A DNA stretch of 34,132 nucleotides, taken from positions 1 to 34,132 of the IMG/VR virus record IMGVR_UViG_3300025120_000250. One strand, written 5' to 3'. The stretch is from a virus. This document shows positions 14,753-24,217 of this stretch, piece after piece. Numbering within the stretch: position 1 is the stretch's first letter; each line of letters starts with the position of its first letter. The position numbers were made by a program, and so were the translations under genes. The notes beneath the pieces are model-generated. The model was not told where the DNA came from and made no database searches. It saw only the letters and a program-made list of their open reading frames with translations.

Positions 14753-17700
14753 GTGGCTGATAAAAAAGACGACATATCAAAAGACGCAGCTGCGAATCTA
14801 CAGCAGGCTGCACAAACTCTTGCTACAGTTAGCAAGCAGCTTGAAAAATCATTCGCTAAGAGCACTGACTATGCTAAAGCATTAACTAGTGAAGTCAAGC
14901 AAGCTAATCGTGAACAACAGAAGGGTGGTGATATTTTAGGAAGTATTAGAGATCTCAACAAAGACCTCAAAGCAAGTGCTGCTGAAAGAGTGCAAGAACA
15001 AAAAATTCAAAACTTAGCTTTAAAGACAGGCCAATCTACAGAAATGGTTACCCTACGATTGAACCAATTGCAAGCGGTACAAAAAGCTAAAGCAGCAGGA
15101 GCATCGGAAGAGATAATTCAGAAAATTAATCAAGAGTATGCAGTTGCCAAACAACTCACGCAAGAGTATGAAGACCAATTAAAAGAGCAAGAAGCAGCTG
15201 CTGACTTAGCAGCGGAAAACGAAAAGCACACAGAAGCATTAAAAGATAAACTCAAAGAGATTACTGGATACCAAGGAGTATTCAAAGACATATTTACAGA
15301 TGGAAGAGTAGCAGCTGGTATATTCTTAAACCAAGTTAACAAGGGTATGAAGAATATGACGGGTCTGTTCGATCATGCTCGTAAGGAAGGAATGACTGTG
15401 TCACAAGCATTCCATGAAACTGGAGTAGCAATAAGCGATTCATTCTCACTAACTGGAGCAAGTGCCAAGGACTCAATGGAGGTCATGAGTGGTATGCGTG
15501 CAGAGATGGGTAACCTAGAAGGAGTAACTCGAGAGGCAAGATTAGAAGCAGCATCACTAGCTAAGACATATGGAATTAGTAATGAGGAGGCTGGAAAGTT
15601 AACAGCTCAAATGGCAATGATGCCAGGCGCCTCATTAGAGACTGCTAACAACAATTTGAAGTTTGCAGGAAGCATGGCTAAAGCTGCTGGTGTAGCTCCA
15701 GGCGAGGTGATGAAAGACATGGCCAAGAATGGTGAAAATGTCGCTAAGTTTGGTAAGGATGGTGGTAAGAATATGGCTGTAATGGCTGTAGCTGCCAAGA
15801 AGGTAGGTGTTGAGATGGGTGTAATGGCTGCAGCAGCTGAAGGATTATTAGACTTTGAAAATTCTATTGAGAAGCAAATGGAAGCTTCTGTGTTATTGGG
15901 TAGAGAAATTAATCTTGACAAAGCTCGACAAGCAGCTTTGAATGGTGATTTAGTTGGAGCTACAAAAGAGATGTTAGCCAATGTAGGTGGTGAGGCAGAA
16001 TTCAATAAGATGAATGTTGTACAACGTAAAGCGTTAGCTGACTCTATGGGAGTATCTGTACAAGATCTATCTAAGATGGTTAAAAACCAAGACAAGCTAA
16101 ACGACTTAACCGAAGATCAGCAAGCAGCACTAGCAAACGGTGAGGTTACTATGGATGAACTGATGGCTAATGCAGGAGGTTTATTTGATAAAATGAAAGG
16201 AGTAGCTGTCACAACCTTCTCCTTAGTAAAAGGATTTAGTACCCTTTCACAGGGTGCAAAGGACATCGCTGCGTTTGGTAAGACGATTGGCGTCCAAAGT
16301 TTCAAACAACTTAAAGACACTATTAAAATTGGTATAGAAAAGACAAGACAATTTGCAGCTAACAAAGCTGCTTTGATCTATGAATTTCTCATGGGGAAAA
16401 AGTTATCCGAACAAGCACAAAATAGAATTGCTGGAGCTCAGAGTTTGACTAAAAAAGGCAAAGAAGCTGCTACAAGTGCAGCCCCAAAACTGAAAAAGGA
16501 TGGTACTAAAGATATGCGCTTCAAGGATAACAAAGAGGCAGACAAAGCATTGAAGGGTGCTGAGAAGAGTACGGATAAAGCTGGCGACATGAACAAGACA
16601 GCAGCCAAACAAAAACCACTTGCAGGATTTAGGACGGCAATGAAAAATCTTAGAATGGGACTTGCGGAGTTTGGAAAGCAGCCAGGAAAGACATTAAAGG
16701 GTGTTGGAGTATTAATAATAGCAGGAGCCATGCTCGGAATAGGACTTGCAGCAATTGCAGCAGGTGTGACATCAGTAGGTAGTGCAAAAGACATGGTCGA
16801 CGTTGGATTAGCATTAGTATTGTTTGCTGGATCTATGTTCTTAATGTCTAAATCATTAGGCAAAGTGAGTCCAACCGCTGTAATCAAAGGAGCATTAGCA
16901 ATGGTAGTGTTGGGTGCAGCCTTGATACCAGCAGCCTTAGGATTTAGCCTACTAAAAGGAGTAGATGTTGGAAGTATAATAGCATTTAGTATAGCGTTAC
17001 CTTTATTAGCACTAGCAGCAGCAGGCCTAGGATTTCTAATCATACCAATTGGATTAGGAGCTATAGCATTGGGAATGTTGGGTGGTGCTTTAATTCTCAT
17101 AGCTGGATCCATGATGATGTTTGCAGCAGCAGAAGGTGGCACAACAGCACTACAAGAATTCCTAGGTACATTTATAGAGAATCCAGGAATAGGCTTCTCT
17201 TTGATTGGAGCAGCTGCTGGCATGCTTGTATTTGGAGCAGCATTAATGGTATTAGCAATAGCATCCTTCTTTGGAGCACCAGCCCTAATAGCATTAGGAG
17301 CAGGTATGCTTATGCTAGGTATTGGAGTGAACTTTGCAGCAGCAGGTTTGACAGCAATATCAGAAGCATTACCACAAATGGCAGATGGAGTAGGAGCTTT
17401 AGGAAAATCAGTAGGCGTATTAGCAATAGCATCAGGATTCATAATGGGATTAGGTATATCATCCCTTATTGCAGCGCCTGGAATATTTATTGGTGCAGCA
17501 GCCTTAGGATTTATGGCAATCTCAATGGGTGCATTTGCAGCAGCCGTAACAGCAGCCATTCCTGGAGTATCATTGCTATTACAATTAGGCTCTATGGCTG
17601 ACTCATTTGCAATGATTGCTGAATCTCTTTTTGCCATGTCGGCTGGAATTGCAGCATTTGCAACAGCAGGATTGTTAACATTACCAACCATTATGGGATT

Positions 17701-17938
17701 AATTGCATTAGCATTTGTGGCACCAATCTTAACATTATTAGGAGATTCAATCAACTACGACTTGAACGGAGGAGGCTCTTCTGTAGAAGCAAAACCAGAA
17801 GACTCTAAGATGGATGTTTTAATTGAAGAGATAAGACAATTAAGAGCAGCATTCCAAACTCCAGGCGTAATAAACATGGATGGTCAAAAAGTAGGGGACG
17901 TTATAGGGTTAGCAGTATCAACATCAGGAGTATCGTAG
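14753..17938 (+). CDS. Tail tape measure protein
   Basis: A 1061-residue protein starting with GTG. Residues about 1-170 are coiled-coil (KDAAANLQQAAQTLATVSKQ; later LTQEYEDQLKEQEAAADLAA). A middle helical Ala/Met/Gly-rich region follows (about 170-520). Residues about 640-1000 are very hydrophobic, with many Gly/Ala-rich membrane-like segments such as GVLIIAGAMLGIGLAAIAAG. The C-terminus is polar and ends with a short helix (MDVLIEEIRQLRAAFQ). Coiled coil plus a hydrophobic block, at this size and place after the tube and chaperone genes, identifies the tape measure, which sets tail length and may help DNA cross the inner membrane. T4 gp29 is about 590 residues, so the tail here may be longer. 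Confidence 0.85.
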   Translation: MADKKDDISKDAAANLQQAAQTLATVSKQLEKSFAKSTDYAKALTSEVKQANREQQKGGDILGSIRDLNKDLKASAAERVQEQKIQNLALKTGQSTEMVTLRLNQLQAVQKAKAAGASEEIIQKINQEYAVAKQLTQEYEDQLKEQEAAADLAAENEKHTEALKDKLKEITGYQGVFKDIFTDGRVAAGIFLNQVNKGMKNMTGLFDHARKEGMTVSQAFHETGVAISDSFSLTGASAKDSMEVMSGMRAEMGNLEGVTREARLEAASLAKTYGISNEEAGKLTAQMAMMPGASLETANNNLKFAGSMAKAAGVAPGEVMKDMAKNGENVAKFGKDGGKNMAVMAVAAKKVGVEMGVMAAAAEGLLDFENSIEKQMEASVLLGREINLDKARQAALNGDLVGATKEMLANVGGEAEFNKMNVVQRKALADSMGVSVQDLSKMVKNQDKLNDLTEDQQAALANGEVTMDELMANAGGLFDKMKGVAVTTFSLVKGFSTLSQGAKDIAAFGKTIGVQSFKQLKDTIKIGIEKTRQFAANKAALIYEFLMGKKLSEQAQNRIAGAQSLTKKGKEAATSAAPKLKKDGTKDMRFKDNKEADKALKGAEKSTDKAGDMNKTAAKQKPLAGFRTAMKNLRMGLAEFGKQPGKTLKGVGVLIIAGAMLGIGLAAIAAGVTSVGSAKDMVDVGLALVLFAGSMFLMSKSLGKVSPTAVIKGALAMVVLGAALIPAALGFSLLKGVDVGSIIAFSIALPLLALAAAGLGFLIIPIGLGAIALGMLGGALILIAGSMMMFAAAEGGTTALQEFLGTFIENPGIGFSLIGAAAGMLVFGAALMVLAIASFFGAPALIALGAGMLMLGIGVNFAAAGLTAISEALPQMADGVGALGKSVGVLAIASGFIMGLGISSLIAAPGIFIGAAALGFMAISMGAFAAAVTAAIPGVSLLLQLGSMADSFAMIAESLFAMSAGIAAFATAGLLTLPTIMGLIALAFVAPILTLLGDSINYDLNGGGSSVEAKPEDSKMDVLIEEIRQLRAAFQTPGVINMDGQKVGDVIGLAVSTSGVS

Positions 17939-17939
17939 C

Positions 17940-19754
17940 ATGGAAGAACAAAAACAAATAAAGCCCTTCAAAACGATTAGCTTAGTAGATAAGCTAAAAG
18001 GATCAATCTACGATAAAGATCCTAAGACTGTTGTACCAAGTAATAAGATAGAAGGATCTCCTGCAATCAATACAATACCAAAAACGCAAGACAAAGAAAA
18101 TAAAGGAATAATCCTTCCTCTATCGCAAAAGACTCTACCAAGAGAAGGTGCTATTCTTAAAAGCCTAATCGAAGGTCCACCGTCAAATTTGCCCGAAGCT
18201 AGAACGAGGTTTGCTTCAACATTAAGTTTAGCTAATAGACTGAGACAGCCAATAAGCGAAGTCGGAAACCCTCCAAACACAACCGCATTACCATCATATT
18301 TTCTTTCAGACCTATACACTGGATACATTGATATATCAAAGTTTCTAACATCGCCAATAGATTCGACACAGAACCCAACAACAACAGACCTTCCAATTTC
18401 TGTGAGTAACATATTGGCAATACAAAATCCTAACATCCAATTAACTACACCGACAGGAGACGGTACAATCTTAATTGAACAAGGTACAATATTTAAGAAC
18501 GGTAGCTTTGAGTCTTTGATCCAAAAAGAGGAGCGTGAGAGTAACGATAAGATTCTACAACTACAAGGAACCTTTTTCACAAATGAACAATTCCTATCAC
18601 TGACACAAACAGAAACGCCAGTTGTAATTGTCAACCAAGGAGAAGTAGACTTACCGATATGGAACTACGTAACTAATCAAGGTGAGACATTATCCTTAGA
18701 AACTCCGAATAGCGATATTCAAATAGCAGTGTTACAAGGTATGTTAGAGTCAAACGGTATTATACTTGGTAGTGTAATAGAGCCTTCCGAATTGGAAACT
18801 CTTAGTTTAGAAAATAGCACAATACCATCACTCGATATTGTGGCTTACGAAACAGACAGATTATTAGCATTTGCATCTCCTAAGATAAAACACGGATCAG
18901 GAATTATTGAAGTAACACGTCATGATGGAGATAAGCTACAATCGCAAGAGAATCCAGAAACAAAGCAAGGCGTTACTGAGACACTTAATAACCCATCTGC
19001 TCCAAAAACAATAGACAACATTGCGGAGGGTAACAATAAAGCACTCATCAACAAGCCTGCGCCAGGAGAGCGTATTGATGCTGAAGCAGGACAAGAACCA
19101 ATACCTTTTCCTAAAATAACCGGTGACACAAACATAACACTACAACAATTCAGTCCTCAGAAGTACGATGTAAACCCAGGCGATGAAGGTAACTTAAAGC
19201 AGTTCGGAATTACAGCATTCACAACGAGCGAATCTAACTTACCCATATCTCACTACACAAACGCCTTACCGATCATATTCACACCAGAAGGAGGATCACC
19301 AATAAAAGTACCATGCTATCTAACGAGTTTCTCAGATGGATTTGGAGCTAGTTGGAATGATGTAACTTATGTTGGAAGACAAGACACATTAAAACAATTC
19401 AAGGGTGTAACAAGAGCCGTTTCATTTGGAATATTAGTGCCATCGTTTAGTCGAAATGATTTGAAGAGAAATATGGCAATGATAAACAAACTAGCTGATG
19501 CTACTGTGATTGGAAACATGTCAGGTAGATACGTAAAAGGACCGTTGTGTAAGTTGAAAATAGGAAACTTAATAAACTCATACTGTGCATTCTCTAGTCT
19601 TAAATGGGAGTACGATCCAGCAGAAGCAACTACCGATATTGATGCAGGCTTACCACATCTATTAAAAGTCAGCTTTGATGCAGCAGTATTAGCAGATCGT
19701 AACGATAAATTATTAGGCAGCAAATCAGGTGATTACTTTGGATCAAGATATTAA
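17940..19754 (+). CDS. Probable baseplate/tail-tube initiator protein
   Basis: A 604-residue protein one base after the tape measure stop. Residues 1-130 are polar and probably disordered. Residues about 165-290 contain imperfect repeats around GTIFKNGSFESL, GTFFTNEQFLSL and GMLESNGIILGS. The C-terminal 180 residues are a compact domain: GSPIKVPCYLTSFSDGFGAS (about 450-469), GVTRAVSFGILVPSFSRNDL and LCKLKIGNLINSYCAFSSLK, ending LLKVSFDAAVLADR. This resembles the tube-initiator/cap fold of contractile tails (T4 gp48/gp54; gpU-type in other myophages). The order tape measure, this gene, LysM gene, hub matches the usual contractile baseplate cluster. The exact family is uncertain. Confidence 0.55.
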   Translation: MEEQKQIKPFKTISLVDKLKGSIYDKDPKTVVPSNKIEGSPAINTIPKTQDKENKGIILPLSQKTLPREGAILKSLIEGPPSNLPEARTRFASTLSLANRLRQPISEVGNPPNTTALPSYFLSDLYTGYIDISKFLTSPIDSTQNPTTTDLPISVSNILAIQNPNIQLTTPTGDGTILIEQGTIFKNGSFESLIQKEERESNDKILQLQGTFFTNEQFLSLTQTETPVVIVNQGEVDLPIWNYVTNQGETLSLETPNSDIQIAVLQGMLESNGIILGSVIEPSELETLSLENSTIPSLDIVAYETDRLLAFASPKIKHGSGIIEVTRHDGDKLQSQENPETKQGVTETLNNPSAPKTIDNIAEGNNKALINKPAPGERIDAEAGQEPIPFPKITGDTNITLQQFSPQKYDVNPGDEGNLKQFGITAFTTSESNLPISHYTNALPIIFTPEGGSPIKVPCYLTSFSDGFGASWNDVTYVGRQDTLKQFKGVTRAVSFGILVPSFSRNDLKRNMAMINKLADATVIGNMSGRYVKGPLCKLKIGNLINSYCAFSSLKWEYDPAEATTDIDAGLPHLLKVSFDAAVLADRNDKLLGSKSGDYFGSRY

Positions 19755-19756
19755 CA

Positions 19757-20071
19757 ATGGCATATAGCAGATATACAAACATACCAGAAAAAAGAGATTC
19801 GTATAACACAAGAGTTGTACGCTCTACAATCTATCCTCCAATAAAGCGCCACGATAGCGATCTATATGTGATCACAGTGGTTGGAGATACCTTATACGCA
19901 TTAGCTGAAAAGTATTATGGCAGCGTCAACTATTACTGGATTATAGGCGAAGCAAATGAGAAGGTGTCCAAAAAAACACAAAATATACCTCCAGGACTTC
20001 AATTGAGGATTCCCAACCAACTAGACAAGATCTTACGAGACTACGATGATATAAACGAACAAGCAATATAA
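19757..20071 (+). CDS. LysM-domain baseplate protein, gp53-like
   Basis: A 104-residue protein. After a basic N-terminus, residues about 36-88 form a LysM-type domain: LYVITVVGDTLYALAEKYYG, then YYWIIGEAN and an IPPGLQLRIP closing strand. LysM-like domains of this kind occur in T4 gp53 and in the gpX/XkdP-type proteins of contractile tails, where they join the hub to wedges or the tube rather than binding peptidoglycan. It lies three bases after the probable tube initiator and three before the probable hub, which fits that role. T4 gp53 is about 196 residues, so this is a compact version. Confidence 0.72.
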   Translation: MAYSRYTNIPEKRDSYNTRVVRSTIYPPIKRHDSDLYVITVVGDTLYALAEKYYGSVNYYWIIGEANEKVSKKTQNIPPGLQLRIPNQLDKILRDYDDINEQAI

Positions 20072-20074
20072 GTT

Positions 20075-22099
20075 ATGGCAAATCCTTTCCGCTCCAGACA
20101 AGTACCAAGTTCTGTGAAGACCGAGTTTAGTGCTCGAAGTAATGAAACAAAATTAATGAAATGGACAGCACAACGCTTTCCATGGATTCACGTATTAAGT
20201 TGTGCTGGAGGGAGTTGTTCAGAAAAATATAATGAGTTAGGAAACGACCCTGATATATCAGGTAAACCGCTCAGCTTATTAGGAGGCAATGGATCCGTCT
20301 CAGCTTACAACTCAGAAACACAACTACCTTTCCCGACAGTAACAGGATTGAGTGTAAAGGCAATGGGATCGCTTGGCACAACTCGCAAAGCTACACTAAA
20401 GCTAAGCTGCTACACAGATGAGGAGTTACTAGAATTGCAAAAGTGCTTTTTTGTTCCAGGACTAAATGTAAGAGTGCAGTGGGGATGGAATGTTGATTGT
20501 AGTGGTAATCCTTCACCTCCTAGGTTTATAAACCCAAGCGACAACCTTACACATGTCCAGTGTGAGATTAATAAGCGCAGAAAAGATTATGCGAGTTATG
20601 ATGGATTTCAAGGCATTGTAGGAAACTTTGGTTACAGCTTAAACGCTGATAACGTGTGGGACTGCGATATAGAAATAATCTCACCAGCTGATCCTTTCAC
20701 AGATAGTAAGGTTAGCAATTCAGATTGTGGATGCCCAAGAGAAGTTGAAACGGATGGTGGAGAAAAAGTGAAGTCATTTGGTCCTATATACGCGGCTCTT
20801 GCAGATATGTACGAGGATGGAGTAGACGCAGCAGCAAGAGTGTTTCGCAAATGCCCAAATCCCATAACCGGAAGACGGTTTCATTATGCTTCAGTGAATG
20901 AGTTTAGCTGTGTAGAACGAACAGAAGTTGGTGGAGAGAAAGATGGAAGCTGGTATGATGGTTTACTTTTTGGTGGAGAAGATACTACAGAGACTTGGAT
21001 AAGTTTTGGAGCGTTTATAGACATATTAAACCACATGTCCATTCCCCACGATGGAAGTAAGTTTCCACTAGGAAGCATTGATACTAGCGATATACTCCTA
21101 CCAAAACCTCTATGGTGTATGTCAGCAGATCCACGCGTTTGTATAATAGGTGGGGGTGATCTTGATGTATATGATGACTTAGACTTTGATCACGAAGGAG
21201 GAAGCAAAATGCCAAACTGTATTGAATACGACTCCGCAGATGGTAACAAGGTACGTCTCAACTTAATTATGTGCAATGTGATAATGCTGTTGAAAAACTA
21301 CAAACAAGTTTATGACGGGGATGGTAAATTGAAAACACTACTCGATAATGTTTTGAATGAAATTAACAGAGCATGCGGAACTCCTTGGCAATTTGTAACT
21401 ATAGCATCTCAAGAAACGTGCAACAGCGCTACTGGTCCAATATTACAAATACTAGACGAAAGACAAAAAATGGCGGCATTGCAACCGTTTGATATTCCAA
21501 GCGAAGTAGGAGACTCAACTCTCAAAAGTTTTGGATTAAAACTAAAAATGACAGGAGCTATGAAAACTAATGCACTCTACTCTGGCAATAACCAAAGCGC
21601 AAGAGGTGGAGCTGACGATTCAGGATGTTCCGATGTTGCCGGAGGCGCATTCTTCCTTGCAAACAACGTTATAGATAAAGCCAAACCTAAACCTAAAACC
21701 CTATATACAGAGTGTGGAGATTGTGACGACGCAGACAATGCAGTCGAAGAACCAACACTTGAAGATATATTTGAAGATATGGAGTCTGAAATTAATGATC
21801 AAACAGTAGGTGCTCTACAAACCTTCATAGACGAGAGAGTGAATAAACCAGATCCGGGAAAGTGCGCTGGAACACCACTACCCTTTGATTTCAACTTTGA
21901 AGTAGATGGTATTGGGGGTTTTGAATTTGGACAAATGGTATCTTCAACAAGAATACCTGATGGTGTTCGTAAAGAGTTTAGATGGCAAATAACCAAGGTG
22001 GAGCAGGAAGTCTCCGCAAACGATTGGGTAACCAAAGTATCAACTGTGTGTAGAGCTAATCCTTTTGGTGACAAAGAAGGACAAGGCTTTGCCTTCTAA
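20075..22099 (+). CDS. Probable baseplate hub protein, cysteine-rich
   Basis: A 674-residue protein. Near residues 85-140 there is a beta region, PTVTGLSVKAMGSLGTTRKA followed by LSCYTDEELLELQKCFFVPG and VRVQWGW. The C-terminus GFEFGQMVSSTRIPDGVRKE, then FRWQITKVEQEVSANDWVTK, has the F-x-W-x-I-T-x-V strand and W-x-T ending typical of hub or late-control-type (gp27/gpD-like) proteins. Position after tape measure, initiator and LysM genes supports a hub role. It has more than twenty cysteines, including DCGC and ECGDC clusters, which is odd for a cytoplasmically assembled hub and suggests metal binding. The assignment is mainly from context. Confidence 0.55.
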   Translation: MANPFRSRQVPSSVKTEFSARSNETKLMKWTAQRFPWIHVLSCAGGSCSEKYNELGNDPDISGKPLSLLGGNGSVSAYNSETQLPFPTVTGLSVKAMGSLGTTRKATLKLSCYTDEELLELQKCFFVPGLNVRVQWGWNVDCSGNPSPPRFINPSDNLTHVQCEINKRRKDYASYDGFQGIVGNFGYSLNADNVWDCDIEIISPADPFTDSKVSNSDCGCPREVETDGGEKVKSFGPIYAALADMYEDGVDAAARVFRKCPNPITGRRFHYASVNEFSCVERTEVGGEKDGSWYDGLLFGGEDTTETWISFGAFIDILNHMSIPHDGSKFPLGSIDTSDILLPKPLWCMSADPRVCIIGGGDLDVYDDLDFDHEGGSKMPNCIEYDSADGNKVRLNLIMCNVIMLLKNYKQVYDGDGKLKTLLDNVLNEINRACGTPWQFVTIASQETCNSATGPILQILDERQKMAALQPFDIPSEVGDSTLKSFGLKLKMTGAMKTNALYSGNNQSARGGADDSGCSDVAGGAFFLANNVIDKAKPKPKTLYTECGDCDDADNAVEEPTLEDIFEDMESEINDQTVGALQTFIDERVNKPDPGKCAGTPLPFDFNFEVDGIGGFEFGQMVSSTRIPDGVRKEFRWQITKVEQEVSANDWVTKVSTVCRANPFGDKEGQGFAF

Positions 22100-22110
22100 T
22101 ACATATACAT

Positions 22111-22866
22111 ATGGGAACATCGGGAAGTAAAAAGAATAGCAAGAAAACAAAAAGGTTCAAAAGACCAACTCCAGAACAGTTATTAAAAAATAGCCAAATA
22201 CACAAGTATACTAAGGGCGGTGAATTTACAACCACAAATGGAGAAGAATATATAGGTGAATATCATATACGAGATGGCAAGACTTACACAGGTCCCACAC
22301 CCAACTCTCAGGGTGTAGATATGAGTCTTCAACTACTACCGTTCTATAGTAATACTAACAATTTTACATATGATAGATTGCATAAATTTGTCACACCAAT
22401 AAAAGATCACACCGAACCCACTCCCTACACATACCAAACTAGACCTTCTGAAGGTGTTTATGATTTAGGTTTTGATACAAGGTTTTTTGTACAAAGACGC
22501 GGATTAGGTAATTTTGCTATCGAAATAACTAGTGATCAGAGAAATCGCTTTGGAAGTGATTTTGGAATTGATGATAGTATATATGATGTAGTTGATGTTA
22601 TGTGGCAACTTACCGGAACTATTGAATATATTGAGATGACAAATAAAGATCGAATCCGCCAAGCATCCTTCATTGTTCCGGACATCGCATCTCTCATTAC
22701 CAACTATACTCAGTTTGCAGTCCCAACCGACCAAACAGAATTTGGTAATCCAGAAGCTTTAATGACAAGAAGCATGCTTACAGCTGGAAAAAAAGCAACA
22801 CGTAAAATAACCTTTGATCAAAAAACAGGCAAAATTATAACTCCTAAACCTTTGAGTAAACGATAA
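22111..22866 (+). CDS. Probable baseplate/virion protein, unknown
   Basis: A 251-residue protein with a very basic N-terminus (SKKNSKKTKRFKRP) and then GGEFTTTNGEEYIGEYHIRD (about 36-55), followed by GKTYTGPTPNSQG. The E-Y-x-G-x-Y-x-x-x-x-G-x-x-Y-T-G pattern recurs in uncharacterised structural proteins of marine phages. A C-terminal segment TGTIEYIEMTNKDRIRQASF lies near 166-185. It starts 11 bases after the probable hub gene and ends the virion cluster; the replication genes begin 20 bases later behind a different type of promoter. A role at the baseplate is likely from position only. Confidence 0.5.
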   Translation: MGTSGSKKNSKKTKRFKRPTPEQLLKNSQIHKYTKGGEFTTTNGEEYIGEYHIRDGKTYTGPTPNSQGVDMSLQLLPFYSNTNNFTYDRLHKFVTPIKDHTEPTPYTYQTRPSEGVYDLGFDTRFFVQRRGLGNFAIEITSDQRNRFGSDFGIDDSIYDVVDVMWQLTGTIEYIEMTNKDRIRQASFIVPDIASLITNYTQFAVPTDQTEFGNPEALMTRSMLTAGKKATRKITFDQKTGKIITPKPLSKR

Positions 22867-22881
22867 AAAAGCGTATAGTTA
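22852..22881 (+). promoter_or_regulatory. Sigma70/Bacteroidetes-type promoter for the polymerase gene
   Basis: TTGAGT, 16-base spacer, TATAGT (22874-22879); read as TTTGAG the spacer is 17. The sequence TATAGTTA also approximates the Bacteroidetes -7 box TAnnTTTG. The hexamer ends six bases before the ATG at 22886, so +1 would fall on or near the start codon. Confidence 0.55.
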
Positions 22882-22885
22882 CATT

Positions 22886-24214
22886 ATGGTTATAGACAAC
22901 GAGCAACAGTTACTAGAGTTGAAAGATAAGGTATTATTCATCGTACCAATTCCAGAAGACGATCGAGTACATTCTACACAGAATAAGATTATTGCGTTAG
23001 CAATTAAAGAAGGCCACTTAGGTCCATCCTATATTGTAGGAGTAGATCATCCAGAGGCTATTTACAATATGTCACTATCTCTATTAAGTGAGTTTTCTAA
23101 TCTACTATTCTGTACAGATATTCATCTTTTTAAAAATCATATGATTGAATTAGTATCAGAACCGACACTTATGGATCTAGATATGATTCACTATCTTAAA
23201 ACTAGACAAAAGCTAGAAAAAGAATCAGGTGTGATGGTTACACGATATAATCGTAGCATGTCGGGATGTAAGAAAACAAACTCACTTATATCATTACTCA
23301 AACTACAAGAGCGAGTGGATCGTATATGTAATCAATTCACAGACATTAATGTTCCTAGTGGTTATGATTTTTATGCAAACAAACTTCGAGGAGTATTTAA
23401 TTGGATTGAGTCGAGTGGATTACGTGTAGATAAAGAGAAGTATAAAGAACGATTTGGAAAAACATTTAGCCGAGTTGGTGACAAATGCTACACACAATAC
23501 AACTATTACACAACGACGGGAAGACCAAGTAATCGCTTTGGAGGAGTGAACTATGCAGCATTACCTAAAGATGAAACTCGTGAATGTTTTGTTAGTAGGT
23601 ATGGTGATGATGGATGTTTAGTAGAGTTAGACTTTAATTCATACCATCCTAGGATTATAGCAACACTAATTGATTACGATTTTGGTAAAGATAATGTTTA
23701 CGAGCATTTAGCTAAGCACTATCACAATACAGATACACCAACACAAGATCAAATATCCAAAGCTAAAGAGGACACATTCAGACAATTGTATGGAGGAATA
23801 CGAAAGGATTATTTACATATACCATTCTTTGCAAAGACAGATGCCTTCGTAAAGGATTTGTGGGAGCGGAAAGAGTTAGATGCATATGTTGAGAGTCCAA
23901 TATCTTACAGACGACTTGAATGGCAAAACTACAAAGATGTAACTCCTTATACCTTTTTCAACTACTACATTCAGATGATGGAGACTGAGTATAACGTAGA
24001 GATGTTAATTGCAATGAGTGAACATTTTGCACAATCTGGAATCAAGAGCGAGCCAGTACTGTACACATATGATAGTGTATTGTTTGATGTACACAAAGAA
24101 CACAAAGACCTACTAATCAAAGAAATCATACCAGCATCAATCGATTTGTATAAGTTTCCAATCAAAGTTAAGAGTGGAAAAGATTACGCAAATTTGGATT
24201 TTTGTACAACTTAG
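22886..24214 (+). CDS. DNA polymerase, family A, compact and divergent
   Basis: A 442-residue polymerase. The family A order is clear: YYTTTGRPSN (207-216), motif A LDFNSYHPRII (248-258), motif B KEDTFRQLYGG (294-304) and motif C YTYDSVLFDV (393-402). Catalytic D249 and D396 are present, as are the O-helix K294, F298 and Y302-G303. Two usual residues differ: the motif A Glu that acts as steric gate is H254, and motif C HDE reads YDS. Residues 1-150 align only loosely with a 3'-5' exonuclease fold and lack its acidic motifs, so proofreading is probably absent. It has no 5' nuclease domain, but a separate one lies at 26978. T4 itself uses a family B enzyme. Confidence 0.85.
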   Translation: MVIDNEQQLLELKDKVLFIVPIPEDDRVHSTQNKIIALAIKEGHLGPSYIVGVDHPEAIYNMSLSLLSEFSNLLFCTDIHLFKNHMIELVSEPTLMDLDMIHYLKTRQKLEKESGVMVTRYNRSMSGCKKTNSLISLLKLQERVDRICNQFTDINVPSGYDFYANKLRGVFNWIESSGLRVDKEKYKERFGKTFSRVGDKCYTQYNYYTTTGRPSNRFGGVNYAALPKDETRECFVSRYGDDGCLVELDFNSYHPRIIATLIDYDFGKDNVYEHLAKHYHNTDTPTQDQISKAKEDTFRQLYGGIRKDYLHIPFFAKTDAFVKDLWERKELDAYVESPISYRRLEWQNYKDVTPYTFFNYYIQMMETEYNVEMLIAMSEHFAQSGIKSEPVLYTYDSVLFDVHKEHKDLLIKEIIPASIDLYKFPIKVKSGKDYANLDFCTT

Positions 24215-24217
24215 TCC

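Noticed and set aside
16438-17754. 438-codon open frame on the minus strand inside the tape measure gene
   Set aside because: It mirrors the Ala/Gly-rich coding strand, giving a low-complexity Ala/Pro/Asn/Ile product with no motif. No other gene is on the minus strand.
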